Shown: positions 1 to 8,671 of the stretch, in pieces
How the letters are laid out: each line of letters begins with the position of its first letter
How positions within the stretch are numbered: position 1 is the first letter of the stretch
Assembly (NCBI GenBank): GCA_038323475.1
Contig: JBBQHA010000138.1
Coordinates: 1 to 9,011 of the forward strand
DNA: 9,011 bases
Origin: SZAS-103 sp038323475
Lineage (GTDB): Bacteria > Pseudomonadota > Gammaproteobacteria > Xanthomonadales > Xanthomonadaceae
Direction: 5' to 3'
Translations under genes and position numbers: made by a program
Notes under the pieces: generated by a model
Database searches by the model: none
Seen by the model: only the letters and a program-made list of their open reading frames with translations
What the model was told of the DNA's origin: nothing

Positions 1-33
1 GATGAGGACCAGCAGGTCTTCCACGACGAGTGG

Positions 34-2790
<2,757 letters not shown>

Positions 2791-2795
2791 GGATG

Positions 2796-2799
2796 CTCC
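2796..2799 (-). promoter_or_regulatory. Ribosome binding site of acnA
   Basis: GGAG on the minus strand sits 5 bases before the ATG at 2790. It decides between this start and the TTG 45 bases upstream, which has no comparable site. Confidence 0.7.
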
Positions 2800-2845
2800 G
2801 GAGGGTGACGAGGGGACGGGCGGAATGCCGTCCAAATGCGTGCCA

Positions 2846-2885
2846 ATTATGCCGGAAAGTCGGTAGTTTCGCAGGTATTGACCTG
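2846..2885 (-). promoter_or_regulatory. Possible acnA promoter with overlapping dyad
   Basis: On the minus strand CATAAT (2851-2846) matches 5 of 6 bases of a sigma-70 -10 box, about 55 bases upstream of the acnA start. No good -35 hexamer stands at 16-18 bases. Where one would be expected there is a perfect inverted repeat, CAGGT-ATTG-ACCTG (2872-2885). A site in that position could bind a regulator, but this is inference from position and symmetry alone. Confidence 0.3.
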
Positions 2886-2970
2886 TGAAAAGCGGTGTGA
2901 GAGATGGGCTGGAAGTGTTGTGGGCATTGGGTTGTGATGATTCCTGGTTCGTCCCCGACAGCTTTAAAGA

Positions 2971-3005
2971 GCCGCTCGTGGTGAGCCTGTCGAACCATGG
3001 GCGGC
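2971..3005. repeat. REP-like palindromic intergenic repeat
   Basis: An imperfect inverted repeat pairs GCCGCTCGTGGT (2971-2982) with ACCATGGGCGGC (2994-3005), 10 of 12 positions matching, around an 11-base loop. The core CGTGGTGAGCCTGTCGAACC belongs to a class of short dispersed palindromes found in many proteobacterial genomes; it also generates spurious VRQAHHER-type peptides in annotations. On the minus strand the stem is followed by TCTTTAAAG, so it could also slow or end transcription coming from hflD. Confidence 0.6.
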
Positions 3006-3120
3006 TTGTGCGAAGCTAGTGAATCAAGGGCAAGGGCATTTCACGCGCTACGCGCGCGCAATGCATTTGCTCTAACAGATTCCATCCGCATGCAGCAGAA
3101 AAAGAGGCTGCCGAGTCGAA

Positions 3121-3723
3121 CTACTCAAGCCACCCCCGCGCAGCGCCCAACAATTGCGGCCTGCGCAAATACAAATCCCACTGGCTTCCGCCAAGCTGCC
3201 GCCACAATACCGCCGACCGCAGTGCGCACAGCAAAATCGCTCGGATTTCGGCGACAACCGGTGGCTGCGCGAGGTACACCGGATTGCCTTGCACCATGAT
3301 CCGCGGCCGCAGTCCGCTGATCGTGGCGGCGTAGAGTTCGCCGAGCCGGGATAGCACGGTCGGGTGCGTCGGCCCCCAGTGTTCGCGCTGGCGGGCGATC
3401 TGTTCGAGTCCCTGTTTCACTTTCTCCGGCATGCCGCGGCTGCCGCTGTAACTGCGTTCGACGTGCAGCACGCTCGCGATCAGTTTCAGCAGCATCGCAT
3501 CGCGCGCGGTGCCGCCGTCGAATTGATCGACCATCGCGCGCAGGCCGGGGCGCAACGCGTTCGCGCTGCCGTACACCGCTTCGACCGAGTCGGCGTCGAA
3601 GCGGAACAGCGTATCGATGCACATCGTCAACGGCTCGGTTTCGGCCTGGCCGGTGTCGGCGAGCTGGCGCACGAGCTTGCACGCCTGGGTGAGGCCGGCG
3701 AAGGCGAGGGCGCGGTCTTTCAT
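3121..3723 (-). CDS. hflD: High frequency lysogenization protein HflD homolog
   Basis: HflD (DUF489, formerly YcfC) is a helical peripheral inner-membrane protein. In E. coli it binds phage lambda CII and lowers its activity; its normal cellular role is unclear. The 200-residue product compares with 213 in E. coli and aligns over its length. It shares LAxAGLxQAxxLVxQLA near the N-terminus, SxLRPRIxVxGxP at about 135-147 and a conserved RAILL-RSAVLWRQLGG block at about 160-180. Position supports the call: it lies 30 bases after mnmA, the same order as E. coli mnmA-hflD. No clear ribosome binding site precedes the ATG, and a six-codon ORF ends on the start codon (ATGA), so translation may depend on coupling. 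purB, the usual next gene in E. coli, is absent here. Confidence 0.93.
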   Translation of the reverse strand: MKDRALAFAGLTQACKLVRQLADTGQAETEPLTMCIDTLFRFDADSVEAVYGSANALRPGLRAMVDQFDGGTARDAMLLKLIASVLHVERSYSGSRGMPEKVKQGLEQIARQREHWGPTHPTVLSRLGELYAATISGLRPRIMVQGNPVYLAQPPVVAEIRAILLCALRSAVLWRQLGGSQWDLYLRRPQLLGAARGWLE

Positions 3724-3740
3724 GTGTTGAATGATTTCAT
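3720..3740 (-). other. Six-codon ORF overlapping the hflD start
   Basis: The minus strand reads ATG AAA TCA TTC AAC ACA TGA (MKSFNT). It starts 13 bases after the mnmA stop, and its TGA overlaps the hflD ATG as ATGA. It has no ribosome binding site of its own. It could pass terminating ribosomes on to hflD, or it may be chance. Confidence 0.2.
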
Positions 3741-3753
3741 GCTGGCAAGAATC

Positions 3754-4917
3754 TCACGCCGCGCGCCCTGCGTGCGAGTTCGCGATGGATGGAGCGTCGG
3801 TCGTGGCGATCACCGCACCGCCGAGACAGACCTCGTCGCGATAGAACACCACCGATTGACCCGGCGTCACCGCGCGCTGCAGCGCGTCGAACGCGACATC
3901 GACGCTGCCGTCGTCGCGCATGGAAACGTGGCAAGCCGCATCGGTCTGCCGATAGCGCGTCTTCGCAGTGCAATCGAATGCTGCAGTGGGTGGCGCGCCA
4001 TCGATCCAGTTCGCGACCTCGCTCTGCAATACCTGGGACTGCATCCACGCATTGTCGTGGCCCTGATCGACGTAGAGGATGTTCGTCGCGATGTCCTTGC
4101 CGACCACGTACCACGGCGCGGGATCGCGTCCGCGCACGCCGCCGATCTGCAGGCCCTCGCGCTGGCCGAGCGTGTAGAAGAACACGCCGGCGTGTTCGCC
4201 GACGCGCTGGCCGTCGACGCTGCGGATCTCGCCGGCCTGCGCGGGAATGTAACGACTGAGGAATTCGCGGAAGTCGCGTTCGCCGATGAAACAGATGCCG
4301 GTGGAATCCTTCTTGGCGTGGGTCGGCAACGCGGCTGCGCGCGCGAGGCGGCGCACCTCCGGCTTCGGCAGGTGTCCGATCGGAAACAGGGTGGCCGCGA
4401 GCTGTTCCTGGCCGAGCTGGTGCAGGAAATAGCTCTGGTCCTTGTCGGCATCGAATCCGCGCAGCAGAAGCCAGCGCCCGTGGCGACGTTCGACCTGCGC
4501 GTAATGTCCGGTTGCGATGCGATCGGCGCCGAGCGCGTGCGCTTCGTCGAGGAAAGTCTTGAACTTGATCTCGCGGTTGCACAGCACGTCGGGGTTCGGC
4601 GTGCGCCCGATGCGGTATTCATCGATGAAATGCTGGAACACACCGTCCCAGTATTCGCGTGCGAAGTTGCGCGCATGGAACGGGATGCCGAGTCGTCCGC
4701 AGACCGCGACGGCGTCTTTGCGGTCTTCCTCGGCGCGGCATTCGGTCGCTCTCGAAGTCGCGCCTCCCGCGATATTGGCTTCGTGTGCGGCATCGTCCTC
4801 CCAGTTCTGCATGAACAGCCCTGCGACGTCGAAGCCGGCCTGTTTCAAGAGCAACGCCGCAACCGACGAGTCCACCCCGCCGGAAACGCCGAGCATGACC
4901 TTGTCGCCATTGGTCAT
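3754..4917 (-). CDS. mnmA: tRNA-specific 2-thiouridylase MnmA
   Basis: MnmA uses ATP to adenylate U34 of the Lys, Glu and Gln tRNAs, then replaces O2 with sulfur relayed from IscS through the Tus proteins, giving s2U34. The 387-residue product (E. coli 368) has the PP-loop SGGVDSS at 12-18. The catalytic cysteine is C113 in NPDVLCNREIKF and the partner cysteine is C209 in STGICFIGERDF, matching E. coli C102 and C199. KDQSYFL, GEHAGVFFYTLGQR and VTPGQSVVFY are also family blocks. An insertion of about 13 residues lies near 45-57. The ATG at 4917 gives MTNGDKVMLGVSGG, fitting the family; the open frame reaches a TTG at 4938, which would overlap nudJ. It lies 13 bases after the nudJ stop, in one operon, and only a weak GGGG ribosome binding site is seen. 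Confidence 0.97.
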   Translation of the reverse strand: MTNGDKVMLGVSGGVDSSVAALLLKQAGFDVAGLFMQNWEDDAAHEANIAGGATSRATECRAEEDRKDAVAVCGRLGIPFHARNFAREYWDGVFQHFIDEYRIGRTPNPDVLCNREIKFKTFLDEAHALGADRIATGHYAQVERRHGRWLLLRGFDADKDQSYFLHQLGQEQLAATLFPIGHLPKPEVRRLARAAALPTHAKKDSTGICFIGERDFREFLSRYIPAQAGEIRSVDGQRVGEHAGVFFYTLGQREGLQIGGVRGRDPAPWYVVGKDIATNILYVDQGHDNAWMQSQVLQSEVANWIDGAPPTAAFDCTAKTRYRQTDAACHVSMRDDGSVDVAFDALQRAVTPGQSVVFYRDEVCLGGAVIATTDAPSIANSHAGRAA

Positions 4918-4934
4918 CGCAACTGCCCCGTCAT
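4914..4934 (-). other. Six-codon ORF bridging nudJ and mnmA
   Basis: The minus strand reads ATG ACG GGG CAG TTG CGA TGA (MTGQLR). Its ATG overlaps the nudJ stop as ATGA, and its TGA overlaps the mnmA ATG as ATGA. This would allow a stop-restart relay between the two genes. Whether it is translated is unknown, and chance is possible. Confidence 0.2.
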
Positions 4935-5416
4935 GCAAGGTGCGTCAGCACCGACAGCGGGTGCCGGCAGCCCGCGAGGTAGTCGCTCACTGCGCGCCAT
5001 ACGAGGGGGCTGCGGTGGCTCTCGGCGGCGGCCTGAAGTTCCGCGGGCGTCAGCCACAGCGCGCGCACGATTCCGGAATCGAGTGGCGACGCGGGGTGAT
5101 GGCGAATTGCAGTCGCGGCCAGCGCCACGCGCAGGAAGTGGCGGCCGTCGATCGGGCTTTTCCACTGGTACATGCCGACCAATGCCGTCGGCACGACATC
5201 CCAGCCGGATTCCTCGAGCGTTTCGCGGACCGCTGCCGCGACCAGCGATTCGTCAGGCTCCAGGTGGCCGGCCGGCTGGTTCAACACGATCCTGCCTTGC
5301 ACATCCTCCTCGACCATCAGGAACGCACCATCGCGTACGACCACGGTGGCGACGGTAACGTCGGGCTGCCAGACATTGCGGGTTTCGGCGGTGGCGACTG
5401 CGGATTCGCTGGACAT
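4931..5416 (-). CDS. nudJ: Nudix hydrolase, NudJ-type phosphatase
   Basis: Nudix hydrolases cleave nucleoside diphosphates linked to another group. E. coli NudJ (YmfB) acts on nucleoside tri- and diphosphates and on the thiamine precursor HMP-PP. The 161-residue product has the Nudix box at about 50-72, GHLEPDESLVAAAVRETLEESGW, with the metal-binding R64-E65 and E68-E69. Threonine and tryptophan replace the usual hydrophobic residues at two positions of the box. VTVATVVV, LNQPAGHLEPDE, MYQWKSP and LRSPLV-like RSPLVWRAV segments match NudJ closely. The frame is open to 5593, but the ATG at 5416 gives the family-typical N-terminus; no good ribosome binding site is visible there, so the start is the least certain part. 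It is first of the nudJ-mnmA-hflD operon, the E. coli order, and is divergent from clpS. Confidence 0.9.
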   Translation of the reverse strand: MSSESAVATAETRNVWQPDVTVATVVVRDGAFLMVEEDVQGRIVLNQPAGHLEPDESLVAAAVRETLEESGWDVVPTALVGMYQWKSPIDGRHFLRVALAATAIRHHPASPLDSGIVRALWLTPAELQAAAESHRSPLVWRAVSDYLAGCRHPLSVLTHLA

Positions 5417-5530
5417 GCGGGTGCCGGTGGAGGAGGGCGGCGCGCTGCGGTCCTGGATCCACGCATGGCGCCCAAGGAATAGTGCTGCCTCGCGTACGTC
5501 TGGACAAGCCCATTCCGGAATCGATCCATG

Positions 5531-5592
5531 TGGGAGGCCGTCCCCGGCCCGAACGTCGTTGGTCGATGCGCCGCGGCTGGAGGCCGCTCCCA
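5531..5592. repeat. Convergent pair of REP-like elements
   Basis: The left copy starts TGGGAGGCCG (5531) and can form GGCC-GTCCCC-GGCC (5536-5549). The right copy, read on the minus strand, starts TGGGAGCGGCCT (5592) and forms GCGGC-TGGAG-GCCGC (5573-5587). Together they form a larger inverted repeat, with TGGGAG (5531-5536) facing CTCCCA (5587-5592). The motif GTGGGAGCGGC is typical of dispersed repeats in Pseudomonas and Xanthomonadales. The pair lies between the divergent genes nudJ and clpS. Confidence 0.55.
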
Positions 5593-5622
5593 TTCCATGA
5601 CTTCGCTTCCATGCTACGCGCC

Positions 5623-5628
5623 TATAAT
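5623..5628 (+). promoter_or_regulatory. clpS -10 box
   Basis: A perfect TATAAT ends 6 bases before the ATG of clpS. A transcript would then start at or next to the A of that ATG. The -35 region at 15-19 bases spacing matches poorly, so an activator or other feature may be needed. Confidence 0.55.
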
Positions 5629-5634
5629 CGTTCC

Positions 5635-6000
5635 ATGCCTATCGATGCCTATATAACCGACACACACGCAGGCCCGTCCAAGCGCCACCCACCCGAGCGC
5701 GAGGGCCAGCACGGACTGGCCGTCCAGACCGCCAAGCCGGAAACGTCCCGTCCGCCGCTTTATCAGGTGTTGTTGATCAACGACGACTTCACCCCGATGG
5801 ATTTCGTGGTAGAGGTACTCCAGCAGTTCTTCGGGATGAACCGCGACAAGGCGACCCAGGTGATGCTCCACGTCCACACCCGCGGCCGCGGCGTTTGCGG
5901 GGTCTTCACGCGCGAAGTGGCCGAATCCAAGGTGACCCAGGTGAACGAATTCTCAAGGCAGAACCAGCATCCACTTTTATGCACGATGGAAAAGGCGTGA
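5635..6000 (+). CDS. clpS: ATP-dependent Clp protease adaptor ClpS
   Basis: ClpS recognises N-degrons (N-terminal Leu, Phe, Tyr, Trp) and hands these proteins to ClpAP for degradation. The 121-residue product has a variable, likely disordered N-terminal tail of about 40 residues, followed by the conserved core. N49-D50-D51 in INDDFTPMDF and H81 in HVHTRGRGVCGVFT correspond to the substrate-pocket and amino-group-binding residues of E. coli ClpS (N34, D35, H66). The C-terminus NQHPLLCTMEKA matches E. coli almost exactly. E. coli ClpS has 106 residues. The ATG at 5635 is chosen because TATAAT sits directly upstream and no ribosome binding site precedes it, pointing to a leaderless mRNA. In-frame ATGs at 5611 and 5482 have no better support. 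clpA follows 197 bases downstream. Confidence 0.95.
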   Translation: MPIDAYITDTHAGPSKRHPPEREGQHGLAVQTAKPETSRPPLYQVLLINDDFTPMDFVVEVLQQFFGMNRDKATQVMLHVHTRGRGVCGVFTREVAESKVTQVNEFSRQNQHPLLCTMEKA

Positions 6001-6022
6001 ACTGACACCAGATCCTTTCCAT
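5986..6022 (+). other. Hairpin spanning the clpS stop codon
   Basis: ATGGAAAAGG (5986-5995), the last codons of clpS, can pair with CCTTTCCAT (6014-6022), with one bulged A and an 18-base loop containing the stop codon. No T-tract follows, so a classic terminator is unlikely. It might instead act as an RNA structure between clpS and clpA. Confidence 0.35.
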
Positions 6023-6173
6023 AGTTGGCGCCGAACGAGATTGCTGGCACGGTGAGCGTAGAGGGAAAGGCGTGATGCAGTACCCAGATTGATGGCGACG
6101 CTTGATGGACAGTGGATCGACTGAACATGCGACAGGACATGATGGAAAAGGCGTAACGCGTCCCCATATTGCT
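5986..6173 (+). repeat. Threefold degenerate direct repeat between clpS and clpA
   Basis: The motif GGAAAAGGCGTGA recurs at 5988, 6063 (one mismatch in the first 11 bases) and 6144, at spacings of 75 and 81 bases. The first and third copies share 14 identical bases, GATGGAAAAGGCGT. Similarity continues for about 30 bases: copies two and three go on to ACCCAGATTG (6082-6091) and CCCCATATTG (6162-6171), and copy one to ACCAGAT (6007-6013). The first copy encodes the clpS C-terminus MEKA-stop; the third again reads MEKA-stop. It looks like a decayed tandem duplication, or a repeated regulatory site. Confidence 0.5.
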
Positions 6174-6186
6174 GCTCAGAAGACTT

Positions 6187-6191
6187 AGGAG
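6187..6191 (+). promoter_or_regulatory. Ribosome binding site of clpA
   Basis: AGGAG lies 6 bases before the ATG at 6198. It fixes the clpA start and shows that clpA can be translated independently of clpS. Confidence 0.8.
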
Positions 6192-6197
6192 CACCTC

Positions 6198-8486
6198 ATG
6201 TTCAGCAAAGACCTCGAATTCACCATCGGCCAGTGCTACAAACAGGCCCGCGAATCCCGCCACGAGTTCATGACGGTGGAGCACCTGCTGCTCGCCCTGC
6301 TCGACAACGCTTCGGCTGCGACCGTGCTGCGTGCGTGCGGCGGCGATCCGCAGAAGCTCGGCGAAGAATTGCGCAGGACCATTCGCGAAACGGTGCCGGT
6401 GCTGCCCGAAGACGATGCCCGGGATACCCAGCCGACGCTTGGCTTCCAGCGCGTGCTGCAGCGCGCCGTCTACCATGTGCAGTCCTCGGGCAAGAAGGAA
6501 GTCACCGGCGCAAACGTGCTCGTCGCGATCTTCGGCGAGAAGGATTCGCACGCTGTGTATTTCCTCGCGCAACAGGACGTGACCCGCCTGGATGTCGTCA
6601 ACTACCTTTCGCACGGTGTCGCCAAGCTCGGCGGCGACGAATCGCCCGGCGCGCAGGCGCCCGGCGGCGAGACGCACAAGGAAGGCGAGGGCGGCGAGGA
6701 ATCCAAGGGCAGCGCCCTAGCCGAATACACCAGCAACCTCAATGAACTGGCCGCGCAGGGCAAGATCGACCCGCTGGTCGGCCGCGCCGAGGAAGTCGAG
6801 CGCACGATCCAGGTGCTGTGCCGCCGCCGCAAGAACAATCCGCTGTACGTCGGCGATGCCGGCGTCGGCAAGACCGCGCTCGCCGAAGGACTCGCCAAGC
6901 GCATCGTCGAAGGCGAGGTTCCCGATGTGTTGTCCGACGCGGTGATCTATTCGCTCGACCTCGGTGCGCTGGTCGCAGGCACCAAGTACCGCGGCGATTT
7001 CGAGAAGCGCCTGAAGGCCGTCATCAGCGAACTCAAGAAACTGCCGGGCTCGATCCTTTTCATCGACGAGATCCACACGATCATCGGCGCCGGTTCGGCC
7101 AGCGGCGGCACGATGGACGCATCGAACCTGATCAAGCCCGCGCTCGCATCGGGCGAGCTGCGCTGCATCGGTTCCACCACGTTCCAGGAATACCGCGGCG
7201 TGTTCGAGAAGGATCGCGCGCTCGCGCGGCGCTTCCAGAAGATCGACATCGTCGAGCCGTCGGTCGGCGAGGCCGTGGAAATCCTCAACGGACTGAAGTC
7301 GCGCTTCGAGGAACACCATTCGGTGCAATACACAGGCGAGGCGATCCAGGCCGCGGTGGACCTGTCGGTCAAACACATCGCCGACCGCCTGCTGCCGGAC
7401 AAGGCGATCGACGTGATCGACGAAGCCGGCGCGCGCCAGCGGCTGATGCCGGAAGGCCAGCGCAAGCTGATCGTCGACGTGCCGGAAATCGAATACATCG
7501 TCGCGCGCATGGCGCGCATTCCGACCAAGCAGGTCTCCGCGTCCGACAAGGACGTACTGAAGAACCTCGAGCGCAACCTCAAGATGGTGATTTTCGGCCA
7601 GGATCCCGCGATCGAAACGCTGACTTCGGCGATCAAGATGGCGCGCTCCGGCCTCGCCAATCCCGACAAGCCGATCGGCAACTTCCTGTTCGCCGGCCCG
7701 ACCGGCGTCGGCAAGACCGAGGTCACCCGCCAGCTCGCGATGCAACTCGGCATCGAACTCGTGCGCTTCGACATGTCGGAATACATGGAAGCGCATTCGG
7801 TGTCGCGCCTGCTCGGCGCGCCTCCGGGCTATGTCGGCTTCGACCAGGGCGGCCTGTTGACCGAGAAGATCGTCAAGACGCCGCATTGCGTGCTGCTGCT
7901 CGACGAGATCGAGAAAGCGCATCCGGACGTGTACAACGTGCTGCTGCAGATCATGGACCGCGGCACGTTGACCGACACCAACGGCCGCGAGGCTAACTTC
8001 CGCAACGTCGTGCTGGTGATGACGACGAATGCGGGCGCGGCGCAGGCGGCACGGCGTTCGATCGGCTTCACCAAGCAGGACCATGCGACCGATGCGATGG
8101 AAAGCGTACGCCGGCAGTTCACGCCGGAGTTCCGCAACCGCCTCGACGCGATCATCCAGTTCGGCGGGCTCACGTTCGAGCACATCCTGCGCGTGGTCGA
8201 CAAGTTCGTGATCGAACTCGAGGCGCAACTGCACGAGAAGCACGTCAGTCTCACCGTCGAGCCAGAGGCGCGCCAGTGGCTCGCCGAGCACGGCTTCGAC
8301 CCGCAGATGGGCGCCCGCCCGATGTCACGCGTCATCCAGGAAAAGATCAAGCGCCCGCTCGCCGACGAACTCCTGTTCGGCAAACTGGTTGGCGGTGGTC
8401 GCGTCGTGGTCGGCGTCGACGAGGGCCAACTGACCGTGCGCGCGGAAGAGGAAGCGCAGCGGCTGCTGACGGCGACGGTGGAGTAG
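6198..8486 (+). CDS. clpA: ATP-dependent Clp protease ATP-binding subunit ClpA
   Basis: ClpA is a hexameric AAA+ unfoldase that feeds proteins into the ClpP protease and takes N-degron substrates from ClpS. The 762 residues match E. coli ClpA (758). The Clp N-domain occupies about 1-145, followed by an acidic, Gly/Glu-rich linker at about 146-172. The first AAA+ module has Walker A GDAGVGKT (K225) and Walker B ILFIDE (D290, E291). The second has GPTGVGKT (K506), VLLLDE (D569, E570), sensor-1 N611 and the sensor-2 arginine R707 in GARPMSR. The ClpP-docking loop reads SIGF (621-624; SIGL in E. coli), so ClpP binding should be intact. There is no ClpB-type middle domain. The start is fixed by AGGAG. 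All key residues are present. Confidence 0.98.
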   Translation: MFSKDLEFTIGQCYKQARESRHEFMTVEHLLLALLDNASAATVLRACGGDPQKLGEELRRTIRETVPVLPEDDARDTQPTLGFQRVLQRAVYHVQSSGKKEVTGANVLVAIFGEKDSHAVYFLAQQDVTRLDVVNYLSHGVAKLGGDESPGAQAPGGETHKEGEGGEESKGSALAEYTSNLNELAAQGKIDPLVGRAEEVERTIQVLCRRRKNNPLYVGDAGVGKTALAEGLAKRIVEGEVPDVLSDAVIYSLDLGALVAGTKYRGDFEKRLKAVISELKKLPGSILFIDEIHTIIGAGSASGGTMDASNLIKPALASGELRCIGSTTFQEYRGVFEKDRALARRFQKIDIVEPSVGEAVEILNGLKSRFEEHHSVQYTGEAIQAAVDLSVKHIADRLLPDKAIDVIDEAGARQRLMPEGQRKLIVDVPEIEYIVARMARIPTKQVSASDKDVLKNLERNLKMVIFGQDPAIETLTSAIKMARSGLANPDKPIGNFLFAGPTGVGKTEVTRQLAMQLGIELVRFDMSEYMEAHSVSRLLGAPPGYVGFDQGGLLTEKIVKTPHCVLLLDEIEKAHPDVYNVLLQIMDRGTLTDTNGREANFRNVVLVMTTNAGAAQAARRSIGFTKQDHATDAMESVRRQFTPEFRNRLDAIIQFGGLTFEHILRVVDKFVIELEAQLHEKHVSLTVEPEARQWLAEHGFDPQMGARPMSRVIQEKIKRPLADELLFGKLVGGGRVVVGVDEGQLTVRAEEEAQRLLTATVE

Positions 8487-8495
8487 GGCGACCGG

Positions 8496-8533
8496 CATCG
8501 CTTGCGGGATGCGTTTAAGCGCATCCCGCGATG
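8496..8533 (+). terminator. Strong hairpin after clpA
   Basis: GCGGGATGCG (8504-8513) pairs perfectly with CGCATCCCGC (8520-8529) around the loop TTTAAG, starting 17 bases after the clpA stop. CATCG (8496-8500) and CGATG (8529-8533) can extend it. An alternative stem TCCCG/CGGGA (8524-8528 with 8535-8539) competes. No T-tract follows, so it may stabilise the 3' end or be a REP-like repeat rather than an intrinsic terminator. Confidence 0.5.
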
Positions 8534-8635
8534 ACGGGAGCGCGATCGCGGGGGAGCGATGGCCGGGGTTTCGTGTCGCCGCGCGATTCGGAAAATGCAG
8601 TCGTCGGATTCCGATCCGCCATTTTGATGCGCGCT

Positions 8636-8644
8636 TGCTAGGCT
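8636..8644 (+). promoter_or_regulatory. Possible promoter for the phosphatase gene
   Basis: TGCTAGGCT resembles an extended -10 box (TGn followed by TAnnnT), 28 bases before the short ORF at 8672. No good -35 is seen at the usual distance. The imperfect dyad CGGAT-TCCG-ATCCG (8605-8618) lies just upstream. Confidence 0.3.
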
Positions 8645-8671
8645 ATGGGTCTTTTCCCGAAGGGTGCGAGC

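Larger units (their letters stand above)
2791..3120. other. Intergenic spacer between hflD and acnA
   Basis: This 330-base spacer holds the acnA ribosome binding site, its possible promoter and dyad, and the REP-like hairpin at 2971-3005. It also has a small GC hairpin, CGCGC-TAC-GCGCG (3044-3056), and a weak GCAGC/GCTGC stem (3092-3111). No convincing gene is present. Short open frames across it lack ribosome binding sites or family resemblance. Nothing notable is seen at 2886-2968. Confidence 0.6.

Noticed and set aside
1..33. Possible end of another gene beyond acnA
   Set aside because: Only 33 bases remain. No start codon with a ribosome binding site or recognisable peptide can be supported on either strand.
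3092..3111. GCAGC/GCTGC stem with a T-rich loop as terminator of hflD
   Set aside because: The stem is only 5 bp and the T-run is in the loop, not after the stem.
2997..3299. Plus-strand frame of 100 codons starting in the REP-like repeat
   Set aside because: It has no ribosome binding site, overlaps the 3' end of hflD on the other strand, and starts within a repeat known to create false ORFs.
3364..5358. Plus-strand open frame of 664 codons opposite hflD, mnmA and nudJ
   Set aside because: It is fully antisense to three well-recognised genes, has no family resemblance, and such long antisense frames are common in GC-rich DNA.
5763..6677. Minus-strand frame of 304 codons across the clpS-clpA spacer
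   Set aside because: It is antisense to both genes, and its spacer part resembles no protein.
8543..8550. GCGATCGC octamer, resembling the cyanobacterial HIP1 site
   Set aside because: It is a single copy in GC-rich proteobacterial DNA and is expected by chance.
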